From assembly GCA_051003795.1 (NCBI GenBank), contig JBPCKZ010000043.1:1-13025 (forward strand): a DNA stretch of 13,025 nucleotides. Direction: 5' to 3'. The number at the start of each line of letters is the position of its first letter. The stretch's first letter is position 1. Shown piece after piece: positions 1 through 6,566 of this stretch. A program made the position numbers and the translations under genes. The notes below the pieces were generated by a model. It saw only the letters and a list, made by a program, of their open reading frames with translations, did not search any database and was not told the origin of the DNA. Source of the stretch: JALYXS01 sp051003795. Its GTDB lineage: Bacteria; Acidobacteriota; Terriglobia; Bryobacterales; Bryobacteraceae.

Positions 1-719
1 TGCCAAACGGCAGGCTCGCCATCGCCATTTTCATCCATCGCGTCCGACCCCGGCCAGGGGAGATCCAGAACCGGATTCGAGCGAAGCTTTTCCCATTCCA
101 GGCCGTCGCGGGAACGCGCGAGCGCGATGCGCTGGCGATGCGCGCGATCCTGCCCCAGATGAGACATGTAGAACCACTCGCCGATGCGGAGCACATACGG
201 ATCGCCGAGCGCGCGCTCATCGGAACTGCCCCGCGGGCCTAACCGGAGGACCGGATTCGGCTCCTTGTGCCAGATCCTGCCGTCGCGCGAGCGCGCCAAT
301 CCGATCTGGGGCGTGTTCTTTTGACCGGCTTGATACCAATACCAAAATTCGCCGTTTAGAAAAAGCGCCGACCCGTTGGCGGCGATGTAGGAACCTTCCC
401 AAGTCGCCGGAGCGGGCGAGAGAACGCGACCTTGCTTCCGCCAGTGCGTGCCATCCGGAGACGTTGCGAGGCCGGTATGCCAGGTCTTTCCATCGAAACC
501 GGAATAGAAGTTGTAATAAGTACCGGCATGTTCGACGACGGACGGATTCAGGACGTCGACAGAGTCCCAATCGCATGGGGCGCCGCGAGCAATCTGCGGC
601 TGGGGTTGCGTTTCGAAACTCAGATGAGCCGCGGGAGCGGAGGCAAGCGGCGGAAGGGTGAAGTCGGCGTATCGCCCGCACCCGGTAGTTAGCAGCAAGG
701 TTAGTAGTGCCCGCGCCAC
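1..719 (-). CDS. Glycoside-hydrolase-like five-bladed beta-propeller lipoprotein (partial, 3' end outside window)
   Basis: The reading frame starts at GTG 719-717 and stays open for 239 codons to the window edge. The N-terminus (MARALLTLLLTTGC) looks like a short lipoprotein signal with acylated Cys14, so the protein is probably anchored to a membrane facing the periplasm or outside. Three propeller-blade motifs recur: SPDGTHW at 87-93, SRDGRIW at 144-150 and SRDGLEW at 203-209, each followed by a PVL or RVL turn. These repeats, with LNPSVV near residue 58, GDPYV at 172 and GEPAVW at the edge, are typical of the GH32/GH43/GH130-like furanosidase and phosphorylase fold. The acidic residues D173 and E235 may be catalytic, which is inference. 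The start lies 6 bases after the stop of a TonB-receptor relic, with AGGA just upstream. The substrate cannot be told. A conceptual translation in a neighbouring frame (217-681) is a shadow. Confidence 0.72.
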   Translation of the reverse strand, partial: MARALLTLLLTTGCGRYADFTLPPLASAPAAHLSFETQPQPQIARGAPCDWDSVDVLNPSVVEHAGTYYNFYSGFDGKTWHTGLATSPDGTHWRKQGRVLSPAPATWEGSYIAANGSALFLNGEFWYWYQAGQKNTPQIGLARSRDGRIWHKEPNPVLRLGPRGSSDERALGDPYVLRIGEWFYMSHLGQDRAHRQRIALARSRDGLEWEKLRSNPVLDLPWPGSDAMDENGDGEPAVW

Positions 720-725
720 ATCATC

Positions 726-1005
726 CTAGAAATAAAACTTCATCGCCAGCTGAATCGGGCGCTCCGGATGATTAAAAATATTGAACGCTTCCCCCCGGAA
801 TCGCAGCCGGAAGCGCTCGCGGTAAATAAAATCGCCGTGAATACCCAAATCCACGTTCACGAACCCGGGCGCGCGCAAGACGCTCCGGCCCGAGTCTCCG
901 AAGCAGTGATCCGAAGATGCGCGGCGGGAACCATGGAGCCGCCGCGGTCGGTGACAACGCCGGACACCGCGCGGTACGGCAAAGAAGAGCAAACAACAGA
1001 CGCAT
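726..1005 (-). pseudogene. Collapsed TonB-dependent receptor (Oar-like) remnant keeping both ends
   Basis: Receptors of this class are usually around 1000 residues; here only about 280 bases remain. Reading leftwards, ATG 1005 opens a signal-like MRLLFALL. After a frame change, bases 967-890 encode VSGVVTDRGGSMVPAAHLRI, the first strands of the carboxypeptidase-regulatory-like domain that begins such receptors. Immediately after, in a third frame, bases 899-726 encode GDSGRSVLRAPGFVNVDLG and then RFRGEAFNIFNHPE, ending in LAMKFYF and TAG. That is the last strands of the outer-membrane barrel, with the aromatic terminal residue expected for barrel insertion. An internal deletion therefore joined the N-terminal and C-terminal pieces near base 895-900, and at least one frameshift occurred near 970-985. 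It cannot make a working transporter. An intact reading of 99 codons (1025-726) exists, but only its C-terminal half resembles anything. It sits between pheT and a propeller lipoprotein. Confidence 0.75.
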
Positions 1006-1017
1006 CGAACCTCTTCC

Positions 1018-3318
1018 TCAGACACGCAATTCGTAGCCTAAGCCGCGCATCCCGTCGATAGTGGCCGCACGGACGGCGGTTACTTCGTCGGCGGATAGCG
1101 TGTGGTCGTCCGCTCCAATCGTCAACCGGAAGGACACGCTTTTTGTCCCGCGTGGCAGTGGATCGCCCGCATACTGGCGCTGGAATTCGATGGATTCGAG
1201 CATGGGACCGGCGAACGCGCGGAGTTTCGATTGCAAGTCGCCAACCAATTCGCGCTCACGAGCGATAACCGAGAGATCGAACGCGCTTGAGGGAAACCGC
1301 CGGATGGGCCGATACTGCGGTCGCGGGCGCGGCGGAATCCGGCGAAGATCCAGATCGAGCAACGCCGCTCGGCCACTCTCGATTGGAGACGGATGCAATT
1401 CGAAGAGCCGGCCAACCACGTCGTTATCCAGTAGAATGTCCGCGGTACGTGCGGGGTGTTCGTAGTCGAACGCTTTTGCGGGACGGACCGTCACATCCGC
1501 GTCCACGCACTCGGCAACGCGCTTCAATTCGTGCAGCCCCGCCGCGCCGTCCCCTTTGCCATAAATAGCGGCGAGCAGATGCGGAGCTTCATCCGGCAAT
1601 CCTTCCGGCCTCTTGTGAATCTCACGGCCCACTTCAAAAAGACGGAACTCCGTGAAGTGCTTGGCGTTCTCGACGATGTTGCGGTAGACGCCGGGAAGCA
1701 GCGATGCGCGCATCAGGCTCTGATCGGCGGCTATGGGATTTAGCACTCGAACGTGGCTTGCGGGCTCGAATCCGAACTGCCGGACCTGCTCCTCGCTCAA
1801 GAACGAGTAATTGTGAACCTCCGTGAAGCCTTGCGCCGCGAGCATCCGCCGGACCTCCCGCAAAAAAACCCGTTCGCCGGAATCCGGCGGCACGGTATTC
1901 AACACCAGCGGCGGTTGCGGCTCAATGGAATCGTAGCCGATCATGCGGCCAACCTCTTCGACCAGGTCGTCGGCAACCGCAATGTCCTTGGTGGCGCGCC
2001 AGGAGGGAACCATCACGGAAAGCGCGCCTTGTTCGAGTTCCGCGACGCCGAATTGGAGCCGTTCCAGAATTCGGCGGACCTCATCGCCCCCGACGGCGCG
2101 GCCCAGCTTGCGCTCCAGCCAGTCGATATCGAGCCGAATTGGCGGAAGAGGCGGAATGTCTTTCTTCCGGTCCGCCAAGCCCCCCGCCAAACGGATTCCC
2201 GGCGATAGTTCTTGCAATAGTTCCACGGCGCGAGCCAGCGCCCGCACGGTATTTGCGGGATCTTGCGCTTTTTCGAATCGCATGGAAGCATGGGTGCGAA
2301 TTTTTAGAGCGCTCGACGTCTTGCGAATACTGGAAGCTTGGAAATTCGCGCTCTCGAGAACGATGCTTGTGGTGCCGCTGGAAATCGCGCTCTCGCGTCC
2401 GCCAATCACGCCCGCCAATGCGATCGGGCCGCCTTCGTCGGCTATGACGAGGTTCGCCGGCGTCAGTTGGTACTCTTCGTCGTTCAGCGCCGCGAGCCTT
2501 TCACCCGCGCGGGCGGGGCGCGCAACGATGGAGCCTCCTCTCAACAACGCGCGATCGAACGCGTGCATCGGCTGAGCGAGCTCGGCCATGATGTAGTTCG
2601 TAAGGTCGACGATATTATTGATCGGGTTCAGGCCGATCGAGGTCAACCGGTACTGAAGCCAAAGGGGCGAAGGTCGCACGGTTACGTTCTCGAACACCAG
2701 CGCGCTGTATCGCGGACACAGGTCGAGATCTTCGATTTCAATATCCACGATCGCCGGACCCGCCGGGATAAGCGACAGCTTTACGGGATCGAGCAGCCGG
2801 GCCGACACGATCGCCGCGACCTCTCGCGCCATGCCGTAATGGCCCCAAAGGTCGGGACGATGCGTAAGCGATTTGTTGTCGATTTCGATGATGCTGTCGG
2901 GACCGCAGCGGGCAAGAGGCGCTCCGGCCTGGCTCGCCAGCTCTAAGATTCCCGCATGGTCGCGATTGATGCCGAGCTCATCTCCGCTCGCGAGCATGCC
3001 GTCGCTCTCGACCCCTTGGATAATCTTTTTACCGATCGGGACGTACGCGGTGATAATGCCCGGGCGGCAATTGGGCGCGCCGCAGACAACGGCTTTACGC
3101 CCATAGCGACCGGCGTCGATAAGGGCTTTGACGTTCTTGCTCGCGGGAAACGGCTCGACGCTTTCAATGCGCGCCGCGCATGCTTGGGCGAACAGCGCCC
3201 CGACCGGCCGGATGCCTTCGCACTCGGCGGTCTTCATGGTGATGAGACGCTCGAGCGCTTCGGGCGCCGCGTGCATGCCTTCGACGAATTCGACCATCCA
3301 GTTATAAGAAAATTTCAT
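1018..3318 (-). CDS. pheT: Phenylalanyl-tRNA synthetase beta subunit
   Basis: This 766-residue protein is the beta subunit of the cytosolic alpha2-beta2 enzyme that charges tRNA-Phe. Domains in order: an EMAP/OB-fold tRNA-binding region at about 40-150 (ESDGMLASGDELGI at 104-117); NKSLTHRPDLWGHYGMARE at 148-166; the B3/4 editing region from about 215 (GLNPINNIVDLTNYIMAELA then QPMHAFD); the B5 domain at about 390-465, ending PSW-RATKDI and DLVEEVGRMIGYD; the synthetase-like core to about 670; and a C-terminal anticodon-binding FDX-ACB domain ending GLGYELRV. The length is slightly shorter than the E. coli protein, as in many phyla with this variant. The ATG follows the pheS stop by 9 bases with only a weak SD (TTGGA), so translation is probably coupled to pheS. 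The gene stops with TGA and shows no lesion. No attenuator or T-box was recognised. Confidence 0.97.
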   Translation of the reverse strand: MKFSYNWMVEFVEGMHAAPEALERLITMKTAECEGIRPVGALFAQACAARIESVEPFPASKNVKALIDAGRYGRKAVVCGAPNCRPGIITAYVPIGKKIIQGVESDGMLASGDELGINRDHAGILELASQAGAPLARCGPDSIIEIDNKSLTHRPDLWGHYGMAREVAAIVSARLLDPVKLSLIPAGPAIVDIEIEDLDLCPRYSALVFENVTVRPSPLWLQYRLTSIGLNPINNIVDLTNYIMAELAQPMHAFDRALLRGGSIVARPARAGERLAALNDEEYQLTPANLVIADEGGPIALAGVIGGRESAISSGTTSIVLESANFQASSIRKTSSALKIRTHASMRFEKAQDPANTVRALARAVELLQELSPGIRLAGGLADRKKDIPPLPPIRLDIDWLERKLGRAVGGDEVRRILERLQFGVAELEQGALSVMVPSWRATKDIAVADDLVEEVGRMIGYDSIEPQPPLVLNTVPPDSGERVFLREVRRMLAAQGFTEVHNYSFLSEEQVRQFGFEPASHVRVLNPIAADQSLMRASLLPGVYRNIVENAKHFTEFRLFEVGREIHKRPEGLPDEAPHLLAAIYGKGDGAAGLHELKRVAECVDADVTVRPAKAFDYEHPARTADILLDNDVVGRLFELHPSPIESGRAALLDLDLRRIPPRPRPQYRPIRRFPSSAFDLSVIARERELVGDLQSKLRAFAGPMLESIEFQRQYAGDPLPRGTKSVSFRLTIGADDHTLSADEVTAVRAATIDGMRGLGYELRV

Positions 3319-3327
3319 TCCAAGGAA

Positions 3328-4350
3328 TCAAAATTGCCGCAAAAAACGCAAATCCCCGCTTTGCAGCAGGCGGATATCGTCGATCCCATAACGCATCATC
3401 GCCAACCGCGTCAACCCCAGCCCAAACGCAAATCCGTTCCATTGTTCCGGGTCGATCCCGCTCATTTTCAACACGTGCGGATTCACCAGCCCGCACGGCA
3501 ACAGCTCCACCCACCCGCTCTGTTTGCACACGGGGCACCCTTCCCCGCCACAGATCAGGCAGCGGATATCCAGCTCGAAACCCGGCTCGACGAACGGAAA
3601 AAATCCGGGCCGTAACCGCACCGTGACGTCCCGTTGAAAGATCGCCGTGAGCAGCGTCTTCATGAAGTAGATCAGATTGCCAACCGAGACATCCCGATCG
3701 ATCATCATGCCTTCGAGTTGGTAAAACGTGTGCTCGTGCGATGCATCCACGCTCTCGTTGCGAAACGCCCGGCCGGGGGCGATCATGCGGAGCGGCGGAC
3801 CGAGCGTCTCCATGCCGCGCACTTGCACGGGCGAGGTATGCGTTCGCAACAGATTGCCGCCTTCGAGCCAAAACGTATCCTGCATGTCGCGCGCCGGATG
3901 ATCGGGCGGAATATTCAACGCATCGAAATTGTAATACTCGGTTTCGACTTCCGGTCCGTCGAGTACCGTGAAGCCGAGCGACCGGAATAGATCTTCAATC
4001 TCCCACTGAATCTGCGTCACCGGATGCAAGCTGCCGGGGCGCGGACCGGGGGCCGGCAATGTCGGGTCGAGCCATTCGGAATCCAGGCGCGCGCGCAATG
4101 CGGCCGAATCGAACACCGCTTCGCGGGCTTCGAGCGCCTGTTCGAGCGCTTGCTTCGCCTCATTTAAAAGCTTCCCGACCCGGCCGCGCTCGTCGGGCGC
4201 AAGCTTGCCCATTTCTTTGCTGACTTGCGCGAGCGTGCCTTTGCGCCCGAGCACTTCGACGCGCACGGCTTGCAAATCCCCGGCGTTGGCGGCGGTCTCG
4301 ATGCGAGCCAGCGCGACCGTCTGCAATTCGGTTAAGGAGCGGTCCAACAC
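3328..4350 (-). CDS. pheS: Phenylalanyl-tRNA synthetase alpha subunit
   Basis: This 340-residue class II synthetase catalytic subunit activates phenylalanine and pairs with PheT. Residues 1-90 form the usual N-terminal helical coiled-coil arm. The catalytic part shows HPVTQIQWEIEDLF at 109-122, NFDALNIPPDHPARDMQDTF at 141-160, motif 2 as GRAFRNES-(4)-HEHTFYQLEG at 193-214, and motif 3 as GFAFGLGLTRLAMMRYG at 306-322. A four-cysteine insertion (C264, C267, C272, C275; CLICGGEGCPVC) is the form seen in Bacillus-type PheS, not E. coli, and may bind zinc. The start is GTG at 4350-4348, directly abutting the TAA of the upstream gene with no spacer and no clear Shine-Dalgarno, which implies translational coupling; the next codon TTG is an alternative start. 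The TGA stop precedes pheT by 9 bases. Confidence 0.97.
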   Translation of the reverse strand: MLDRSLTELQTVALARIETAANAGDLQAVRVEVLGRKGTLAQVSKEMGKLAPDERGRVGKLLNEAKQALEQALEAREAVFDSAALRARLDSEWLDPTLPAPGPRPGSLHPVTQIQWEIEDLFRSLGFTVLDGPEVETEYYNFDALNIPPDHPARDMQDTFWLEGGNLLRTHTSPVQVRGMETLGPPLRMIAPGRAFRNESVDASHEHTFYQLEGMMIDRDVSVGNLIYFMKTLLTAIFQRDVTVRLRPGFFPFVEPGFELDIRCLICGGEGCPVCKQSGWVELLPCGLVNPHVLKMSGIDPEQWNGFAFGLGLTRLAMMRYGIDDIRLLQSGDLRFLRQF

Positions 4351-4812
4351 TTACGCTGCCGGCCGGAACGGCCGATCCACCGCCGCAAGCTCCAGGCCAA
4401 GGTGATTGATGTAGAACAGCAGCAGCGGCTCCGGGAACGTTTCGCGGAAATGCTCGAACACCCGCTGCTGCCAGCCGTCCGTCAAATATGTTTTCGGATC
4501 GAGGTTCTTTTCAAAAAAACCGTCGTCGTTCGGGATACCGAGGAAATCGAGTACCGGTATGATCATGTCGAGCTGCGAAACCAGAACGCACTGCGAAAGG
4601 TCGGTCGCAAATTCCTCGTCGCGCTCTCCGAGCCGAGCCCAAAGCCGGGGCGCGGCGTTGCGGAGATTTTCAGTGTTCAACTTCGCGAGATGGGTGCGGG
4701 TCTTCAGGCGATCGTACAGCCGGAACAGCTTTAATTTGCCCATTGCGACGCCGCGAAGGACCTCCTTGAAACCGTCTTCCCCGAGCCGCAGGAAGCAATC
4801 GGAAAGCTGCAT
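4351..4812 (-). CDS. Unknown 153-residue cytosolic protein, first gene of the pheST block
   Basis: I do not recognise a named family. The protein has no signal peptide or membrane segment, is rich in charged and leucine residues and looks mainly helical. Notable stretches are KLFRLYDRLKTRTHLAKLN near 28-46, LDMIIPVLDFLGIPNDDGFF near 81-100, and an aromatic C-terminal part (GWQQRVFEHFRE, then LLLFYINHLGLEL). From memory, proteins of this appearance occur in other Acidobacteriota, which is unverified. Its TAA stop touches the pheS GTG, so the two are almost certainly co-transcribed and translationally coupled. ATG 4812 is the first start after the 74-base gap to the DJ-1 gene. Codon choice and the complete absence of stops over 153 codons in a coupled position support it as a real gene. 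A role in tRNA charging is possible from position only. Confidence 0.8.
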   Translation of the reverse strand: MQLSDCFLRLGEDGFKEVLRGVAMGKLKLFRLYDRLKTRTHLAKLNTENLRNAAPRLWARLGERDEEFATDLSQCVLVSQLDMIIPVLDFLGIPNDDGFFEKNLDPKTYLTDGWQQRVFEHFRETFPEPLLLFYINHLGLELAAVDRPFRPAA

Positions 4813-4886
4813 GAAAGCAGAGTAGCACAGCGAATCGAAACTTCAGCGCGCGTCGGACGCCCGAATTGAAGCCGGCGAAAAAGGGT
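4813..4886. other. Short intergenic gap with a GCGTC-G-GACGC inverted repeat
   Basis: The 74 bases lie between the DJ-1/PfpI stop and the start of the pheST block, both transcribed leftwards. An 11-bp inverted repeat sits at 4850-4860 (5-bp arms, 1-base centre). No T-tract terminator follows the DJ-1 gene, and I could not pick a convincing -35/-10 pair for the pheST block, although one should lie here if the block has its own promoter. Confidence 0.35.
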
Positions 4887-5423
4887 TTAGGCCGCCACGG
4901 GAACCATCGTTAGCACTTCAATCGCGGCGCGGCAGAATGCCGGCAAGTCCTCGGGCTTTCTCGACGTGATCAGATTTCCGTCCACCACGACTTCGGAATC
5001 CTCCCACTTCGCGCCCGCGTTTACGACATCGTCTTTGATCGCGAAGAACGACGTGGCCCGGCGGCCTTTCAAAACTCCCGCCGAGCACAGCACCCACGGT
5101 CCGTGACAGATCGAGGCAACCATCTTGCCGGCGCGATCCAGGTCCTTGACCAGGCGGAGCGCCTTCTCATGGCGGCGAATGTGATCGGGCGCATAGCCGC
5201 CTGGAATCACGATTCCGTCGAAGTCCGAAGCGTTCACTTCATCGTAGGAGCGCTCGCACTTCACTGGATACCCGAGCTTGCTGGTATAGGTTTGCCCGGC
5301 GGTCGCGCCAACCGCGATCACGCGCGCGCCGGCTTCCTGCAGGCGGAAGTAGGGATACCAGACTTCCATTTCCTGATACATGTTGTCGACCAGGAGCGCT
5401 ATTTTCTTATCGCTGAGTTCCAT
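4887..5423 (-). CDS. DJ-1/PfpI family protein (protease I / deglycase-like)
   Basis: This 178-residue single-domain protein has the DJ-1/PfpI fold, a class I glutamine-amidotransferase-like family that includes PfpI, YhbO and YajL. Members are reported as chaperones, deglycases, glyoxalases or peptidases; which applies here cannot be told. The conserved Glu region is YQEMEVWYP (E18/E20), GIVIPGGYAPD lies at 70-80, and the nucleophile elbow SICHGPW carries Cys106 and His107. RKPEDLPAF at 155-163 matches the usual C-terminal signature. The frame could open 23 codons earlier (5492), but that would overlap rpiB by 65 bases. ATG 5423 gives the normal family N-terminus (MELSDKKIALLVD) and a 4-base gap after the rpiB stop. 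No Shine-Dalgarno is visible, so coupling to rpiB is likely. No signal peptide; cytosolic. Confidence 0.9.
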   Translation of the reverse strand: MELSDKKIALLVDNMYQEMEVWYPYFRLQEAGARVIAVGATAGQTYTSKLGYPVKCERSYDEVNASDFDGIVIPGGYAPDHIRRHEKALRLVKDLDRAGKMVASICHGPWVLCSAGVLKGRRATSFFAIKDDVVNAGAKWEDSEVVVDGNLITSRKPEDLPAFCRAAIEVLTMVPVAA

Positions 5424-5427
5424 TTGT

Positions 5428-5892
5428 TTATGGTAGCGCCGGAGCGCAGAAATCGGCTTCGAGTTGCGCAATTTTCCCGATGCGGCGGACATGCCGCTCG
5501 GCGCCGGAAAAGCGCGCGTTCAGGAAAGCGCGAACTACTTCGATCGCGAGTGCCGGACCGATGATGCGCGAGCCGAGACATAAAACATTTACGTCGTCGT
5601 CTTCGACGCTTTGGTGCGCGGAGAAGGTGTCGTGGCAGGTGGCCGCGCGGATTCCACGAACCTTGTTCGCCGCAATGCAGGCTCCCGCGCCGCTGCCGCA
5701 CACAACGATCGCGCGGTCGGCCCGGCCTTCGACGACCGCGCGGCCGGCCGCGCCGGCGTAATCGGGATAATCGACCGCCTCCGTGGAATTCGTGCCGAGG
5801 TCGATTGGGTCGGCGCCCGTTTTTCTCACCGCCTCGATCACCTGCGCTTTAAGAGGGAAGCCGGCGTGATCGGCGGCCACGGCGATCGTCAT
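5428..5892 (-). CDS. rpiB: Ribose-5-phosphate isomerase B
   Basis: This 154-residue protein of the RpiB/LacAB family interconverts ribose 5-phosphate and ribulose 5-phosphate in the pentose phosphate pathway, in the cytosol. Visible signatures: ADHAGFPLK at 7-15 (D8, H9), DYPDYA at 41-46, VVCGSGAGACIAANKVRGIR at 63-82 with catalytic Cys65, and NVLCLGSRIIG at 102-112. The length is normal. The segment SAHQSVEDDDVNVL is unusual: the His that normally precedes the ND or DD pair (His98/99 in E. coli numbering) reads Asp98 (GAC, 5601-5599). I chose ATG 5892 because it gives the standard N-terminus; a TTG three codons upstream is possible. It is first in a leftward unit with the DJ-1 gene and diverges from the lipoprotein gene. 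Confidence 0.93.
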   Translation of the reverse strand: MTIAVAADHAGFPLKAQVIEAVRKTGADPIDLGTNSTEAVDYPDYAGAAGRAVVEGRADRAIVVCGSGAGACIAANKVRGIRAATCHDTFSAHQSVEDDDVNVLCLGSRIIGPALAIEVVRAFLNARFSGAERHVRRIGKIAQLEADFCAPALP

Positions 5893-5913
5893 CCTAAACA
5901 ATCTACATCAAAT

Positions 5914-5927
5914 CTGCATAAATGCAG
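5914..5927. promoter_or_regulatory. 14-bp perfect palindrome between divergent genes (possible operator)
   Basis: CTGCAT-AA-ATGCAG is a perfect 6-2-6 inverted repeat in the 65-base gap between rpiB (leftward) and the lipoprotein gene (rightward). It lies 21 bases from the rpiB ATG and 30 bases from the lipoprotein ATG, where a regulator could control one or both promoters. A possible -10 for the rightward gene is TAGAAT at 5939-5944, though very close to the start; no convincing -35 was found. A binding function is inference. Confidence 0.35.
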
Positions 5928-5957
5928 CGCTACATGGATAGAATGAGAGCCACGACC

Positions 5958-6566
5958 ATGACGCGAACCCGATATCCGCTTGCCGCGACACTTCTCATCA
6001 CGCTGGCGAGCTGTTCCGAAACTCCGAAAAAGATTGAAGCCGAGAAGCCCATTGAACCCGTCACCGGCAGCCATGCTCTTTTTCAGATGTACACGGGCGC
6101 GCGCGCGTGGGCGCAGGATCTGCGTGTATTGCGAATGACCAGCATTAATCTGCCGACGGTCAAGCCGCAGCCCGGCCGCGCGGGCGCATGGCAGGTCACT
6201 TTCGTGTCGCCCAGCCTCGGCCAATCGCGGACGTACACTTATTCCGTTATCGAAGCCAGCACAACGCTGCGGAAAGGCATTTTCTCCGAGAACCCGCGCG
6301 GTTGGGGCGGCGCATCCGGTTCGGAACGGCCCTTTCTGATCGACGCCGTCAAAGTGGATTCGGACGATGCCTATAAAACCGCCATCGCGAAGGCCGCTGC
6401 GTATAACGGCAAACATCCCGGAATGACAATGAGCTATCTTCTTGAAATGAACGACCGCTTTCCCGATGCGGTTTGGCGCGTGATATGGGGCGAGAGCGCG
6501 GGAACGAGCGGATTCTCGATCTTCGTCGACGCGAGCACCGGAGCGTACCTGGAGAAGTTGACCTGA
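5958..6566 (+). CDS. Putative lipoprotein of unknown function, PepSY-like C-terminus
   Basis: The protein has 202 residues from ATG 5958. It opens with a lipoprotein signal, MTRTRYPLAATLLITLASC, with lipobox LASC and acylated Cys19, followed by a charged linker (KKIEAEKPIEP). The body is one globular region; the C-terminal part (VWRVIWGESAGTSGFSIFVD then ASTGAYLEKL) resembles the strand-turn-strand ending of PepSY-type domains, a weak resemblance. No catalytic motif was recognised. In-frame starts also exist at 5922 (which would be buried in the intergenic palindrome), 5934 and 5943; I prefer 5958 because GAGAG lies 8 bases upstream and the signal peptide then has a normal n-region. The TGA stop overlaps the ATG of the esterase gene by one base, so the two form an operon and the lipoprotein may assist or share the location of the esterase. 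Confidence 0.82.
   Translation: MTRTRYPLAATLLITLASCSETPKKIEAEKPIEPVTGSHALFQMYTGARAWAQDLRVLRMTSINLPTVKPQPGRAGAWQVTFVSPSLGQSRTYTYSVIEASTTLRKGIFSENPRGWGGASGSERPFLIDAVKVDSDDAYKTAIAKAAAYNGKHPGMTMSYLLEMNDRFPDAVWRVIWGESAGTSGFSIFVDASTGAYLEKLT

Noticed and set aside
217..681. Minus-strand 154-codon frame over the propeller lipoprotein
   Set aside because: Arg/Ser-rich shadow; the neighbouring frame carries the lipobox and three SxDGxxW blade motifs.
2338..3615. Plus-strand open frames across pheT and pheS
   Set aside because: They run antisense to strongly recognised synthetase genes and have shadow-type composition.
4813..4850. Sigma-70 promoter for the pheST block (TACTCT as -10)
   Set aside because: Weak match and no -35 at acceptable spacing.
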